From Mycobacterium sp. URHB0044 (lineage in GTDB: Bacteria > Actinomycetota > Actinomycetes > Mycobacteriales > Mycobacteriaceae): a DNA stretch of 64,000 nt. The notes beneath the pieces are model-generated. The model worked only from the letters and a program-made list of their open reading frames with translations. It had not been told where the DNA came from and did no database searches. Position 1 is the stretch's first letter. Each line of letters begins with the position of its first letter. The position numbers were made by a program, and so were the translations under genes. The DNA lies in contig NZ_JIAW01000007.1 of NCBI RefSeq assembly GCF_000620625.1, forward strand, positions 1 to 64,000, read 5' to 3'. Of this stretch, positions 19,051-27,871 are shown one piece after another.

Positions 19051-21387
19051 TTAGTCGTTACCCAAGCCCATTCGCTGCACAAGCGCATTCAGCTCAAGAT
19101 CGTCTTGGGGAATAGTGTTTGCGTAGAGAAACGAGTCCAAGCGAGAGGTCTCGTCGAAAAGCAGACCGTACGACCGGTCCGAATTGACCTGGTAGCCCTT
19201 AGCAGTCAGGTATATCTGCAGGCGCCGTCGAGCCGCGTCTAGGTCGGAGTCATGATTAGCCACCGCAAGGAATATGGTCGGGTATCCCCACACGCCGCTA
19301 AATCCTAGGACAGCATCGTGGTAATTGCCGTCACTGGTTGCGCGCCGAGCCAACTCAGCGACGGTGTCGGTGATCTGCTTTTGCGTCTCCCCGGCTAAAG
19401 CGAGCAGATCGGCGCCGAAACGCAATCGGCCGGTCGCCCCGAAGCCGGTGACGCAGTCGATCAGACGAAGTATTTCGGGTACGGCGTTGAAACTCGGCTT
19501 AACAGGGGGAGTTTCGCACTCTCCCAATGAATCCCGCTGCATCCACAGATTCAGAGGCTGGCAATGATCTGCAACCAGTGTGCACGGCGGCTCCGTCTCG
19601 TCGACCTCCGAGTCCGGATCCACATACAATCCGCCTTGCAGGAAGAGCATGTAGAGGTCGAGTTCATCGAACGCGCGGAATTGTGCTGCCACTCCGCTAT
19701 CTGTCCGCCGTCGAATGTAGAGGAGAAACTCAGACGGCCGATCGCAAATCTGCGCGATCGTAGTGAGGTCGTGTAAAGAGGTAATCCAAGAAGCGTCGTC
19801 GTTTTGAGCAATGATGCCGGCTCTCTGGAGGTCACCTATCGCAGTGCCAAGGGGTCCGATATCGTCAAGCAGCGCAACGATGGACCGGACCTCCCGCACA
19901 TGCGTGAGGTCGAGCCAAGTGCGGTCTCCGAGCCAAACGCCACCGTTCATAAGAATGAGACGTTTCAGACGCCCGGCCTGCGTGCAGGCATCACCGACCG
20001 TGGCCTTCAAGTCAGTACCGAGCCTCCGGATATCTCCGCGACGTGCTTGAACGGCTATGGACTTGCCCTTGACCTCGAGGATGATCGCTACGTCGTCGAA
20101 CACAAACAGCCCGTCTCCTTCGACCTGCTTTCCAACACCATTTAAGTCGTCGCAGGTGCGATTCAATAGGTGTTCGGTCTCGGGGGTCTTGGGCGCGATG
20201 TACTCGAAGCCGGCGAACTTCGGTGCAACACCAAGAATCTTCTCAAGCTGTTCCAGAGCGATGCTTTCGCTTGTTTTTTGGCGAGCACCCTTGTCGTAAC
20301 GCACGAACTCCGGCGAGTTGGGAGGCAGCGCCTTCTCGAAGATGCGCCGCAATGAGTCCAGCCCAACGTCGTTGGTCGTGGCGACGAAATTGCCTTCGCC
20401 ATCTGTGACGAGAGGTGTGAGGAGGAACGGATTAGTCCCGGCCAGCATGTTGTACACACGATCAACCGCGTCCACAGTGCTGTCGAAGGTCTGGGCGTAG
20501 GAATTCAGCACCGTTGTCGCTGTCTCGACATCAATCCCCGCCGCTCCCGCAACATTCGCACCAGTGATCACAGCTCGGTCTGCCGGGAGGAACATGAACG
20601 GAATCATCATGTGCATGAACGCATCTGCGTCTTCGGCCGGAATTTCACCCGGGGGAACGTCCGAGTACTTCTCGACAATATCGGCAGTGCCGTCTCGCAA
20701 TGCAGTCATCCGTTGAGACGACAGCTCTGTCATGGCTGAACGAACAGCTAGCACGTCGGCGTAGCTGTAGCGGAGATGCCGCTGCATAAGCTCTTCAACG
20801 GTGGCATTAGCGAACAGACGCCTCTCATGGTCGAGGCGGATCTGGTCGTATTGCAAATTGCGGATATTCAACACCGCGCCTTGGTACTCCGCAGCGAGAG
20901 CAGCGAGTGGGTCGTCCCGTAGGCGCGACTCAAACTGCAACCTGTACAGCGCGATGCGACTCAGCCGGGCGCCATGCCGATGCAGTTCTGCGACTGCTTC
21001 GTGGGGACGCGTCTCGAGGCGTGGTCGAGGGCCCGGTTTACGGCCCGCTCGTGATAGCAACACTGCCGCAATGATCTCGACAACAAGAGCAGACCCGTCA
21101 GGCATAACCACTCTTGGGTCGGGAACCGGTGGGAACTCCCGCATTCGCATGAGTTCTATTACGTCGAACGCATCAGCATCGGCGACAAGATCTGCGATCG
21201 CCGAAACCGCTTGTTTAGTCTGCTCATAAAGAACCGCTCTGACGTCCTGGCTTGTCTCACAGTCCCGGAACAGCCTGAGTTCGTTGAGCACGTCGCTCAG
21301 GAATTTCCCCGCATCTCGAGTGTTGCTTGAGCGACTTGAAGCTTTCGTTCGGTGCTTACGCCGCCGGTTCTTTGATCGTTTCGACAT
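19051..21387 (-). CDS. Large protein with a putative PD-(D/E)xK nuclease domain
   Basis: From ATG 21387, which follows GAGAGGT, the product has 778 residues with a basic N-terminus (KRSKNRRRKHR). Around residues 418-440 it reads GDGLFVFDDVAIILEVKGKS, a hydrophobic strand with D and ExK in the spacing of the restriction-endonuclease fold. A helical segment with Cys/Gln-rich contacts follows (DACTQAGRLKRL). The rest is not recognisable. The gene stands alone in low-GC DNA between the integrase remnant and the next core-like gene. A single-gene phage-defence role is a reasonable inference. The ORF extends upstream to 21624, but that part lacks a good start. Confidence 0.65.
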   Translation of the reverse strand: MSKRSKNRRRKHRTKASSRSSNTRDAGKFLSDVLNELRLFRDCETSQDVRAVLYEQTKQAVSAIADLVADADAFDVIELMRMREFPPVPDPRVVMPDGSALVVEIIAAVLLSRAGRKPGPRPRLETRPHEAVAELHRHGARLSRIALYRLQFESRLRDDPLAALAAEYQGAVLNIRNLQYDQIRLDHERRLFANATVEELMQRHLRYSYADVLAVRSAMTELSSQRMTALRDGTADIVEKYSDVPPGEIPAEDADAFMHMMIPFMFLPADRAVITGANVAGAAGIDVETATTVLNSYAQTFDSTVDAVDRVYNMLAGTNPFLLTPLVTDGEGNFVATTNDVGLDSLRRIFEKALPPNSPEFVRYDKGARQKTSESIALEQLEKILGVAPKFAGFEYIAPKTPETEHLLNRTCDDLNGVGKQVEGDGLFVFDDVAIILEVKGKSIAVQARRGDIRRLGTDLKATVGDACTQAGRLKRLILMNGGVWLGDRTWLDLTHVREVRSIVALLDDIGPLGTAIGDLQRAGIIAQNDDASWITSLHDLTTIAQICDRPSEFLLYIRRRTDSGVAAQFRAFDELDLYMLFLQGGLYVDPDSEVDETEPPCTLVADHCQPLNLWMQRDSLGECETPPVKPSFNAVPEILRLIDCVTGFGATGRLRFGADLLALAGETQKQITDTVAELARRATSDGNYHDAVLGFSGVWGYPTIFLAVANHDSDLDAARRRLQIYLTAKGYQVNSDRSYGLLFDETSRLDSFLYANTIPQDDLELNALVQRMGLGND

Positions 21388-22084
21388 GCCGTCAGACCTC
21401 TCATACACGTGTGCTCGGACAGCATGGCTTATCGCCAGGTAATGCCCGCCGCAGCGCGCACGTATGTGTGCGTTTGGCTCCGCGGCAGCGCTTATGCCCT
21501 CACGGTATTGACGCCCTCCGACAGTCCTCGGCGCGTCGCAGTTCGTGTCGCGCTCACACACGCACTCGACCACCTCACTGGTCCCGTACCGCGAGCGCGC
21601 CCCGGGGGCCGACGACTCTCCCAACGACCGCCTTGTCGGTCGCTTTGTGCTGCCGTGGCCGGACCCGGCAATTCCGATCTTGTTTGCCAGCTAACGACGA
21701 TTTGCACCGTCCCTCGGTGGGTCAGCCACGGGGGAGTCGGCAATTGTCGGCGCAATCCCTCGTCGCAACGCTGAGCGGTCGACGACGAAATCCGCGTCCG
21801 TTTCATGGCACCACGGGCGTGGCAACGTCTCGACCCGTCCAACCTGGATCAGTTTTAGCAACGTATCGACGTTGAGTGACTAGCCGTTGCCATTGACGAC
21901 GACTGTGACACTCATCAATGGCAGCACACTGGACTAATCACCCTCCACCACTCTTACTGACTGTGTTGCTACAACCGACTTTTGACGCCTACATAGATAT
22001 TTTGGCAAATTGACGTCCACGCGTTACGGCGGTGTTACGGTGCCCGTACAGCGAACCGCAGATGGCCACGAAAGGGCTGGTGAC
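21388..22084. other. Intergenic region with promoter-like right end
   Basis: About 700 nt between divergent genes without a convincing coding frame. The right 120 nt are AT-richer (TAGATATTTTGGCAAATTG near 21995-22013) and probably hold the promoter of the exported protein. An inverted repeat TGCCATTGA/TCAATGGCA lies at 21888-21923; its meaning is unknown. Confidence 0.4.
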
Positions 22085-24196
22085 ATGACCGCAAAGCACC
22101 GGAGGCTCAGTCGTCGCTCCAAGAAGTTTGCGACACTTAGCGTCGCTACCATTACTGCGGCCACCATGACCGTCGGCATGGCTCCAGCACCCACCACCGA
22201 GTCCGCCGTAAGCCGCTCCGTGGCGCTGGCTGCGGCCACCGGGCCCAACTACACCCAGCTGATCACCGACTGGTCGAACAGCCTGAACAACGTCCTGTTC
22301 GCGGCCGGCAACCTCGGGGGCGCGGCGGCAGGCCTCTGGGACCCGCTGGCAGCCGCGGTGCCTGGCGGCCTGCTCCCCACCTTCACGGCGGGCACGACCC
22401 AGGATGACCTCACGTCCCTTGCCGGCCTCATCGCCGCGTTGAGCCAGATCACAGTCCCGGACTTGAGCGGCGTGCCAGGGCTCCCGCCGAACGCGACGAC
22501 GATCCTCACCGCGGGTCTGCTTCCCGGGCTACTGCCGGCCCTGGCCGTCCTCGGACCGGTCACCGGGCAAGCACTGGTCGCGCTGGGGAAGGTCAGCGGC
22601 GTGCTCACCGCGCTCAATGCGCTCAACACGGTCCGAGCGCTGTTGAACCTCCCGCTTATCGCCGGCATCCCGACACTCGGAGACCTGATTCCCGGGCTGA
22701 CCGTGACACAGACCGAGTTCAACACCGCCTATGACTGGCCGCTGCTGGGTCTGGGCGCCATCCTGGGTCTCAACGGGTCGACCAATATCTCCAACACGTT
22801 CGCCCAGATACCCAGCCTCACGGGCTCCGCGCTGGTCACCAGCATTCTCAGCGGGCTCACCCTCAATGGGGCTCCACTGCCCCCGGCGCTGGCCGCGACG
22901 GTCGGCCGTCTGCTCGCGCCCCTCAACGCGATCAACACGCCATCGGTGACGGCCTGGATTCCGGCCGGGTCCGGCAACTACGGCCTTCCGTTGGGCGGCT
23001 CGGTCGGGTGGCTGGCGACGATGCCAACCCTCGACGTCGGTCCCGTCTCCGTCGGCCCCGTCGTGCTCTCCGACACCGACACCGTCATTGCCATCCCGCT
23101 CGTCGCCGCAGGGGCGGTCCTCCCGCTCGGCCTCGCATCGTTCGGGATTGTGGGCACACCGGGTGTCGTCTTCCCCACCGCGACAGGGGTTTCCACGCTC
23201 GGCGGTACGACGCTGACCTCGCTGTCCGTTCCCCTCCTCGGTCTCGGCGTGACGAACTTGAACCTACTGTCGGCGACCTACGTCGGGACGAACGGGATCA
23301 ACTACAACAGCGGTACCAGCCTGTTGACGCTGACCACTCCGTTCGGTGCGTTCCCGATCGTCTACTCACTCGGCGCGTACAACCTGGGCGCCACCGGATT
23401 CGGATTCACGCTGCCGTCGCTGTTCACCATCGGGCTGCTGCCGTCATTCCAGGTCGGCACCGCGCCGACACAGCAATCCCCCGACGGGCTCATCCCCGCG
23501 AGCGTGCTGAACCTCGGTCTCGGATTGCCAACGCAGACGACGAATCTCGCGACGATGCTGGGCCTTCCCGACCCGGGAGGATTGGTGACACCGCTCCTGA
23601 ATCCCGCGTTCAACCTGTTGATCGCGCCCTTCGGAGCGCAACTCACCAACGCCCTGAACACCAATGCCGGCCCGCTGGCCAACGGGCTCGCAAGCCTGAT
23701 GGCCCAGTTGACCGCCCTGTTGGCACAGGCTTCGGCGGCCGTCACAGCGCCGGTGGCCCCGACGACCATGCTCGCGGCGTCCACGCCACCGTCGGTGACG
23801 TCGGTGCCGGACCCGTCGCAGAAGACGATCAACGTGGCGAGCGTGCCGACGACGAACCCGCAACCAACGCCGTCGTCGACCCCGACGGTGACCGCGGCGG
23901 CCGTGATACCGGACACCGAGGAGGAACCCGAACCGACGACCAGGCCGCGGCTCAATGTCGTAACCGGCACGCCGAATCCCGTTGGGAGCGCTCTCGAGAA
24001 CGGGCGCAATCAACTCAGCTCAGCGGTCACGAACGCGCAGAGCCAGGTCGAGACGGCGGTCGGCAACGCGCAGACTCAGATTACCGGCGCGGTCACGAAC
24101 GTGGTCAAATCGGTCGTCGGCGCTGTCGGCAGCCTCGGCTCCCCGGGTCCGGCCGCCAGCTCCACGGCGGACTCGACGGCCGGCGCCACGCCGTAA
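22085..24196 (+). CDS. Large exported hydrophobic Gly/Leu-rich mycobacterial protein
   Basis: From ATG 22085 (GAAAGGG upstream) the product has about 703 residues. A basic N-terminus (KHRRLSRRSKKF) and a hydrophobic segment ending AGM-AP resemble a long signal peptide. The body (about 60-560) is rich in Gly, Leu, Thr and Asn, with low-complexity blocks such as GLLPGLLPALAVLGP that recall PE/PPE-associated exported proteins. A Pro/Thr-rich linker follows (about 560-640), then an amphipathic tail with NAQSQVETAV and NAQTQITGAV. I expect an outer-membrane or cell-wall protein. No PE or PPE N-terminal domain is present. Confidence 0.7.
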   Translation: MTAKHRRLSRRSKKFATLSVATITAATMTVGMAPAPTTESAVSRSVALAAATGPNYTQLITDWSNSLNNVLFAAGNLGGAAAGLWDPLAAAVPGGLLPTFTAGTTQDDLTSLAGLIAALSQITVPDLSGVPGLPPNATTILTAGLLPGLLPALAVLGPVTGQALVALGKVSGVLTALNALNTVRALLNLPLIAGIPTLGDLIPGLTVTQTEFNTAYDWPLLGLGAILGLNGSTNISNTFAQIPSLTGSALVTSILSGLTLNGAPLPPALAATVGRLLAPLNAINTPSVTAWIPAGSGNYGLPLGGSVGWLATMPTLDVGPVSVGPVVLSDTDTVIAIPLVAAGAVLPLGLASFGIVGTPGVVFPTATGVSTLGGTTLTSLSVPLLGLGVTNLNLLSATYVGTNGINYNSGTSLLTLTTPFGAFPIVYSLGAYNLGATGFGFTLPSLFTIGLLPSFQVGTAPTQQSPDGLIPASVLNLGLGLPTQTTNLATMLGLPDPGGLVTPLLNPAFNLLIAPFGAQLTNALNTNAGPLANGLASLMAQLTALLAQASAAVTAPVAPTTMLAASTPPSVTSVPDPSQKTINVASVPTTNPQPTPSSTPTVTAAAVIPDTEEEPEPTTRPRLNVVTGTPNPVGSALENGRNQLSSAVTNAQSQVETAVGNAQTQITGAVTNVVKSVVGAVGSLGSPGPAASSTADSTAGATP

Positions 24197-24307
24197 TACC
24201 GCACGGCAGAAGGCCGCCCGCGTTCGCCAATCACCGCGAACCCCTACGCTCCGGGACGTGAACCCTCAAACTCAGAGGCGACACGCTACGCAAGTCTCGG
24301 GGGGCGC

Positions 24308-25882
24308 ATGGCAGCGGAACCACGCAACGTCGAATCCGACGCTGCTCCATGGGCCGACGACCGGCCGGTGGGCACGGTCCGGACCGCCGTCGTCGTCGTT
24401 CACGGCATGGGTGAACAACGACCGATGGACACGCTCGACGGCTTCGTGAAGACGGCGCTGCATCCGTTGAGCGACCTGTTTCCACCGACCGACAAGAAGT
24501 GGGAGTACTACTACTCGCGACCGGCCGAGATCACCGGCTCCTACGAAGCCCGCCGTTACATCGCCCGACCCTTGCGGACCAAGAGCGACGTCAAACAGGG
24601 TCAGGCCGAAATCTACGAGTACCACTGGTCATATCTGATGACCGGCAACCGGTTTGCCGACCTTGGCCCGACGACGCTGCGACTGTTCCTTCGACGGCCG
24701 AGCAACGTCCCCGATCCGCTATTCGGGATCTGGCGCGTGGTGTGGCTTGCGCTGCTGGCGATCCCGGTGGCGATGGCCGCGCTGTTGGTCGGCGGGCACC
24801 TGCTCAACAAGGACGTTCCCTGGTGGATCCTCGGCGCGATCACCAGCGTCGTCGTACTGCTCTTCTGGCTCGGCGTGCTCCGATTCCTGGTGAGGGCCGT
24901 AATCAAGAGCGTGACGGCCTCGTTCGTCGACGTCGCCCGCTACCTCGACACGGCGCCACACTCCTACGCGGCACGGCGCGCCATTCGAGGAGGTCTCGTC
25001 GACCTCTTGCATGCGCTGCACGACGAGGGCCGGTACTCACGCGTCATCGTCGTGGCGCACAGCCTCGGCGCCTACATCGCCTACGACGCGCTCACGTCGT
25101 TCTGGGCCCAGGTTCATCAACTACACGCGCCGCCGCCCGACGATCAGACCCCGCTTCCGATCAAGCTCCCACACCTGGCCGAACTCCAGAAGGCCGCCGA
25201 TGAACTCACCGTCGACGCGACGACCGAACAAATCGACGACTTCCAGGAGCTGCAGTTCGCCCTCTGGCAGGACCTCCGGGCCCAAGGAAACCCCTGGCGC
25301 ATCACGGATTTCATCTCAGCCGGCACACCGATGGCGCTGGCCGACATACTGGTCACCCGGCCCAAGTTGTTCAGCGGATTGACGAAGTCGGACCGCACGC
25401 GCCGACACGACCTGTTCGACGGGTTGGTCCGTCGCGGCGCGCTGGTCAAGTGCCCGCCGCGGACCGAGACCTTGCCGGTCGAGGGCAACGAACAACCGAA
25501 GGCGAACTACGCATACAAGGGTGACGGCATCCGGCAGGTACTGGGATCGCAGTCGCCGTTCGCCGTCACGCGGTGGACGAACCTGTGGTTCCCGGTGAAT
25601 CGTGGTGGTCTAAAGGGCGACTGGTTCGGTGGCCCGCTGCGGCCGTTGTTCGGCCGCGGAATCCGCGACATCGAGGTGCAGGGCAACCAGCCCGAGCGGT
25701 TCAAACGCGGAATGGCGCACACCCAATACTTCGCACACCCCGACAAGGGCGGCGCCGACGACGCGGCCGGGCACATCCGCAAGGCAATGGCGCTGCAGAC
25801 CCACGAAGTCCTCGCGCGTCTCCTGACGGCGCCGACACCCGACCCGAGCACCGCCGAGCGACCCGTTCAGCGTCCAGCTTGA
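24308..25882 (+). CDS. Membrane-anchored alpha/beta-hydrolase-like protein
   Basis: The product has 524 residues. The N-terminus holds a hydrolase oxyanion-type strand VVVVHGMGEQ (about residue 25). Two membrane spans follow (LALLAIPVAMAALLVGG and ILGAITSVVVLLFWLGVL, about 140-195). A nucleophile elbow VVAHSLGAYIAYDAL (GxSxG variant HSLGA, about residue 250) comes next. The order HGxG, membrane hairpin, then AHSLG suggests a lipase/esterase-type domain interrupted by a membrane insertion. Substrate unknown. The following gene starts 39 nt downstream. Confidence 0.7.
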   Translation: MAAEPRNVESDAAPWADDRPVGTVRTAVVVVHGMGEQRPMDTLDGFVKTALHPLSDLFPPTDKKWEYYYSRPAEITGSYEARRYIARPLRTKSDVKQGQAEIYEYHWSYLMTGNRFADLGPTTLRLFLRRPSNVPDPLFGIWRVVWLALLAIPVAMAALLVGGHLLNKDVPWWILGAITSVVVLLFWLGVLRFLVRAVIKSVTASFVDVARYLDTAPHSYAARRAIRGGLVDLLHALHDEGRYSRVIVVAHSLGAYIAYDALTSFWAQVHQLHAPPPDDQTPLPIKLPHLAELQKAADELTVDATTEQIDDFQELQFALWQDLRAQGNPWRITDFISAGTPMALADILVTRPKLFSGLTKSDRTRRHDLFDGLVRRGALVKCPPRTETLPVEGNEQPKANYAYKGDGIRQVLGSQSPFAVTRWTNLWFPVNRGGLKGDWFGGPLRPLFGRGIRDIEVQGNQPERFKRGMAHTQYFAHPDKGGADDAAGHIRKAMALQTHEVLARLLTAPTPDPSTAERPVQRPA

Positions 25883-25921
25883 CTCCGATCAGCCCCGGTT
25901 TCCTGTCGGTACGCTGAGTGC

Positions 25922-26770
25922 ATGAACGGCTTCCTGCTCGTGCTCATCATTCTCGTCGTCGCCGCGATCGGCTTGGCGGTCTACGGCTCGTCCAAGGCGT
26001 CGGGCAACCGCAACGCCGCGTCGCTGGCCGACGCGAAGGCCGACGCGCGCCGACTAATCGAGCGGCTCGGCGGTCAGGTGCTCAACCTTTCCGGCAATGA
26101 CGATGCCTCCAAGCAGGCTCTTGCCGACGCGTCGGAGCGCTACACCGCGGCGTCGTCGCAGATCGATCAGGCGACCACGGCCAAGCAGGCACTGCTGGCC
26201 AAGGAGAGCGCGATCGAGGGCCTGTACTACGTGCGCGCCGCCCGCGTTGCGATGGGCATGGATCCGGGCCCGGAGCTGGAATCCCTTGCGGGGCAACGGT
26301 CCGCGGGCACCGTGACCGAAGACCGGCGCGTGCAGTTCGACGGCCGTGAGATCGAGGCGTCGCCCGCCCCGTCGGAGCGCACGCCGAACTACTACCCCGG
26401 TGGCCGCGTCGCCGGCCGTCCGGTGCCCGCCGGCTGGTACTCCGAACCCTGGTGGAAGCCCGCCCTGGTGGCCGGTGCGTGGGGCGTGGGCTCGGCGCTG
26501 CTGTTCAGCTCGTTGTTCTCCGGCATGGGTGGCGTCGGCTATGACGCGCAGGGCTTCGAGAACGGTTACGGCGACGGCTTCCAGGACGGCTTCGACCAGG
26601 GGCAGCTGGAAGGTGCCGGCCAGGACGGCGGCGGCTGGGGCGACAGCGGCGGCGGTGATGGCAGCGGCTGGGGCGGCGACAGCTGGGGTGGCGGCGGCGA
26701 CAGCGGAGGCGGCGGCTGGGACTTCGGCGGTGGCGGCGACTTCGGCGACGGTGACTTCGGCGGGTTCTAG
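25922..26770 (+). CDS. Membrane protein with helical middle and Gly/Asp/Trp-rich tail
   Basis: The product has 282 residues. One N-terminal membrane span (LLVLIILVVAAIGLAVYG), a coiled-coil-like helix (about 30-110), a second hydrophobic span (ALVAGAWGVGSALLFSSLFSG, about 180-205) and a tail built almost wholly of GGGWGDSGGG-like repeats. It resembles mycobacterial proteins annotated with DUF1542, but I cannot confirm this. The Gly tail may be flexible and surface-exposed. It lies in a run of rightward genes from 24308 to 27861. Confidence 0.75.
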   Translation: MNGFLLVLIILVVAAIGLAVYGSSKASGNRNAASLADAKADARRLIERLGGQVLNLSGNDDASKQALADASERYTAASSQIDQATTAKQALLAKESAIEGLYYVRAARVAMGMDPGPELESLAGQRSAGTVTEDRRVQFDGREIEASPAPSERTPNYYPGGRVAGRPVPAGWYSEPWWKPALVAGAWGVGSALLFSSLFSGMGGVGYDAQGFENGYGDGFQDGFDQGQLEGAGQDGGGWGDSGGGDGSGWGGDSWGGGGDSGGGGWDFGGGGDFGDGDFGGF

Positions 26771-26781
26771 AACTCGCTGAC

Positions 26782-27072
26782 ATGTCCGCCTACGTCATCT
26801 CCGAGGTGGAGATCCTCGACGAGAGTGCAGCCGACCGGTATCGCACGTTGGCCGCCGCGTCGATCGAGGAGTACGGCGGCCAGTACCTGGTCCGTGGTGC
26901 CACGCCCGATGCGGTCGAAGGTGAGGCGTCACCGGGACGACGCCTGGTCGTGGTCGAGTTCCCCGATATGGACGTTGCCCGGCGGTGGTACGCCTCGGAG
27001 TCGTATGCCCGGGCACTGGCCCATCGCGACCAGGCGCTGACCCGGCGCCTGCTGTTCGTCGAGGGCGTGTAG
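26782..27072 (+). CDS. DUF1330-family small protein
   Basis: The product has 96 residues with the dimeric alpha/beta-barrel pattern of DUF1330: YVISEVEILDESAADRYR at the start, EYGGQYLVRG in the middle, and VVVEFPDMDVARRWYASESY later. No enzymatic function is established for the family. It starts 11 nt after the Gly-rich membrane protein and is probably cotranscribed. Confidence 0.85.
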   Translation: MSAYVISEVEILDESAADRYRTLAAASIEEYGGQYLVRGATPDAVEGEASPGRRLVVVEFPDMDVARRWYASESYARALAHRDQALTRRLLFVEGV

Positions 27073-27195
27073 CGACCATCCCTGGCGCGGCGACGAAACT
27101 CGCTGCGAAAAAAGTGTCGGGATTCTGGTGGCTCGACGCTCCTAGCTTGTGAACGCGGTCCACGGGGGCCGCGACCACACCTAGGGAGAACCCCG

Positions 27196-27861
27196 ATGAC
27201 CACCAGCTACGCCCCACACAGCCACCCCAGCATCGACCACGGCGCCCCGACCGCCGCCCGTCGCCCGTCGATGACGTTCGTTCCGCAGGTCGTGCCGGAG
27301 CCGGTCTTCGCACAGGCGCCGACGTGGAAGTCCGGCTGGCTCGTCAGCGGTCTCGCGGCGGCCGTATCGGTCGCTGCCCTCGGCGTAGTGGGCTGGGTCG
27401 CGATCGACGCGCTGGCTCTGTCCCCCTCACCGGAGCCCACGTCGGTGGTGCTGCCCGCCGCATCGCACGGCGACAGCGCCGTCACCGCACCCCTTCCGCT
27501 CCAACCCGCGCCCGCGATCGCCGTCACTCCGCGACTCCCCGAGTCGGCCCCCTCCATCGTCGGTGCGCCGCGGGTCATCGTGATCCCCGCCCCGGCCGCC
27601 GCGCCCGCGCCCAAGCAGGACCCCGTCGTCACCCCACCCGCGCCCGTCGTGACGCCGCCGGCACCGGTCTCCCAGCCGAAGCCGCCGCTGGGCATCGGCA
27701 CCTGCGATCTGGTGAACTGCGACACGACGACACCCGCTCCGGGCATCCCGAAGTGCGGCGACCTCGTCGCCTGCGACCCGACGCCCCCGACTCCCCCGGC
27801 GCCGAGCATCCCGAAGTGCGGCGACCTGGTGGCGTGCACGGGCCCGGGCAGCCACCCCTGA
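27196..27861 (+). CDS. Pro-rich single-span membrane/secreted protein with Cys repeats
   Basis: The product has 221 residues. A short cytoplasmic N-terminus, one membrane span (LVSGLAAAVSVAALGVVGWVAID, about 50-72) and a long Pro/Ala/Val-rich external region follow. Near the C-terminus there are three related Cys-x4-Cys units: TCDLVNC, KCGDLVAC and KCGDLVAC, which may form small disulfide loops. TAGGGAG precedes the ATG. It ends 10 nt from the convergent antiporter gene. Function unknown. Confidence 0.75.
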   Translation: MTTSYAPHSHPSIDHGAPTAARRPSMTFVPQVVPEPVFAQAPTWKSGWLVSGLAAAVSVAALGVVGWVAIDALALSPSPEPTSVVLPAASHGDSAVTAPLPLQPAPAIAVTPRLPESAPSIVGAPRVIVIPAPAAAPAPKQDPVVTPPAPVVTPPAPVSQPKPPLGIGTCDLVNCDTTTPAPGIPKCGDLVACDPTPPTPPAPSIPKCGDLVACTGPGSHP

Positions 27862-27871
27862 TCCCTGGTGC

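Noticed and set aside
21409..21875. Overlapping ORFs upstream of the exported protein
   Set aside because: No ribosome-binding site, no motif, Arg/Ser/Pro-rich shadow composition.
26505..26783. Arg/His-rich minus-strand ORF
   Set aside because: Antisense of the Gly-repeat tail of the 25922 gene.
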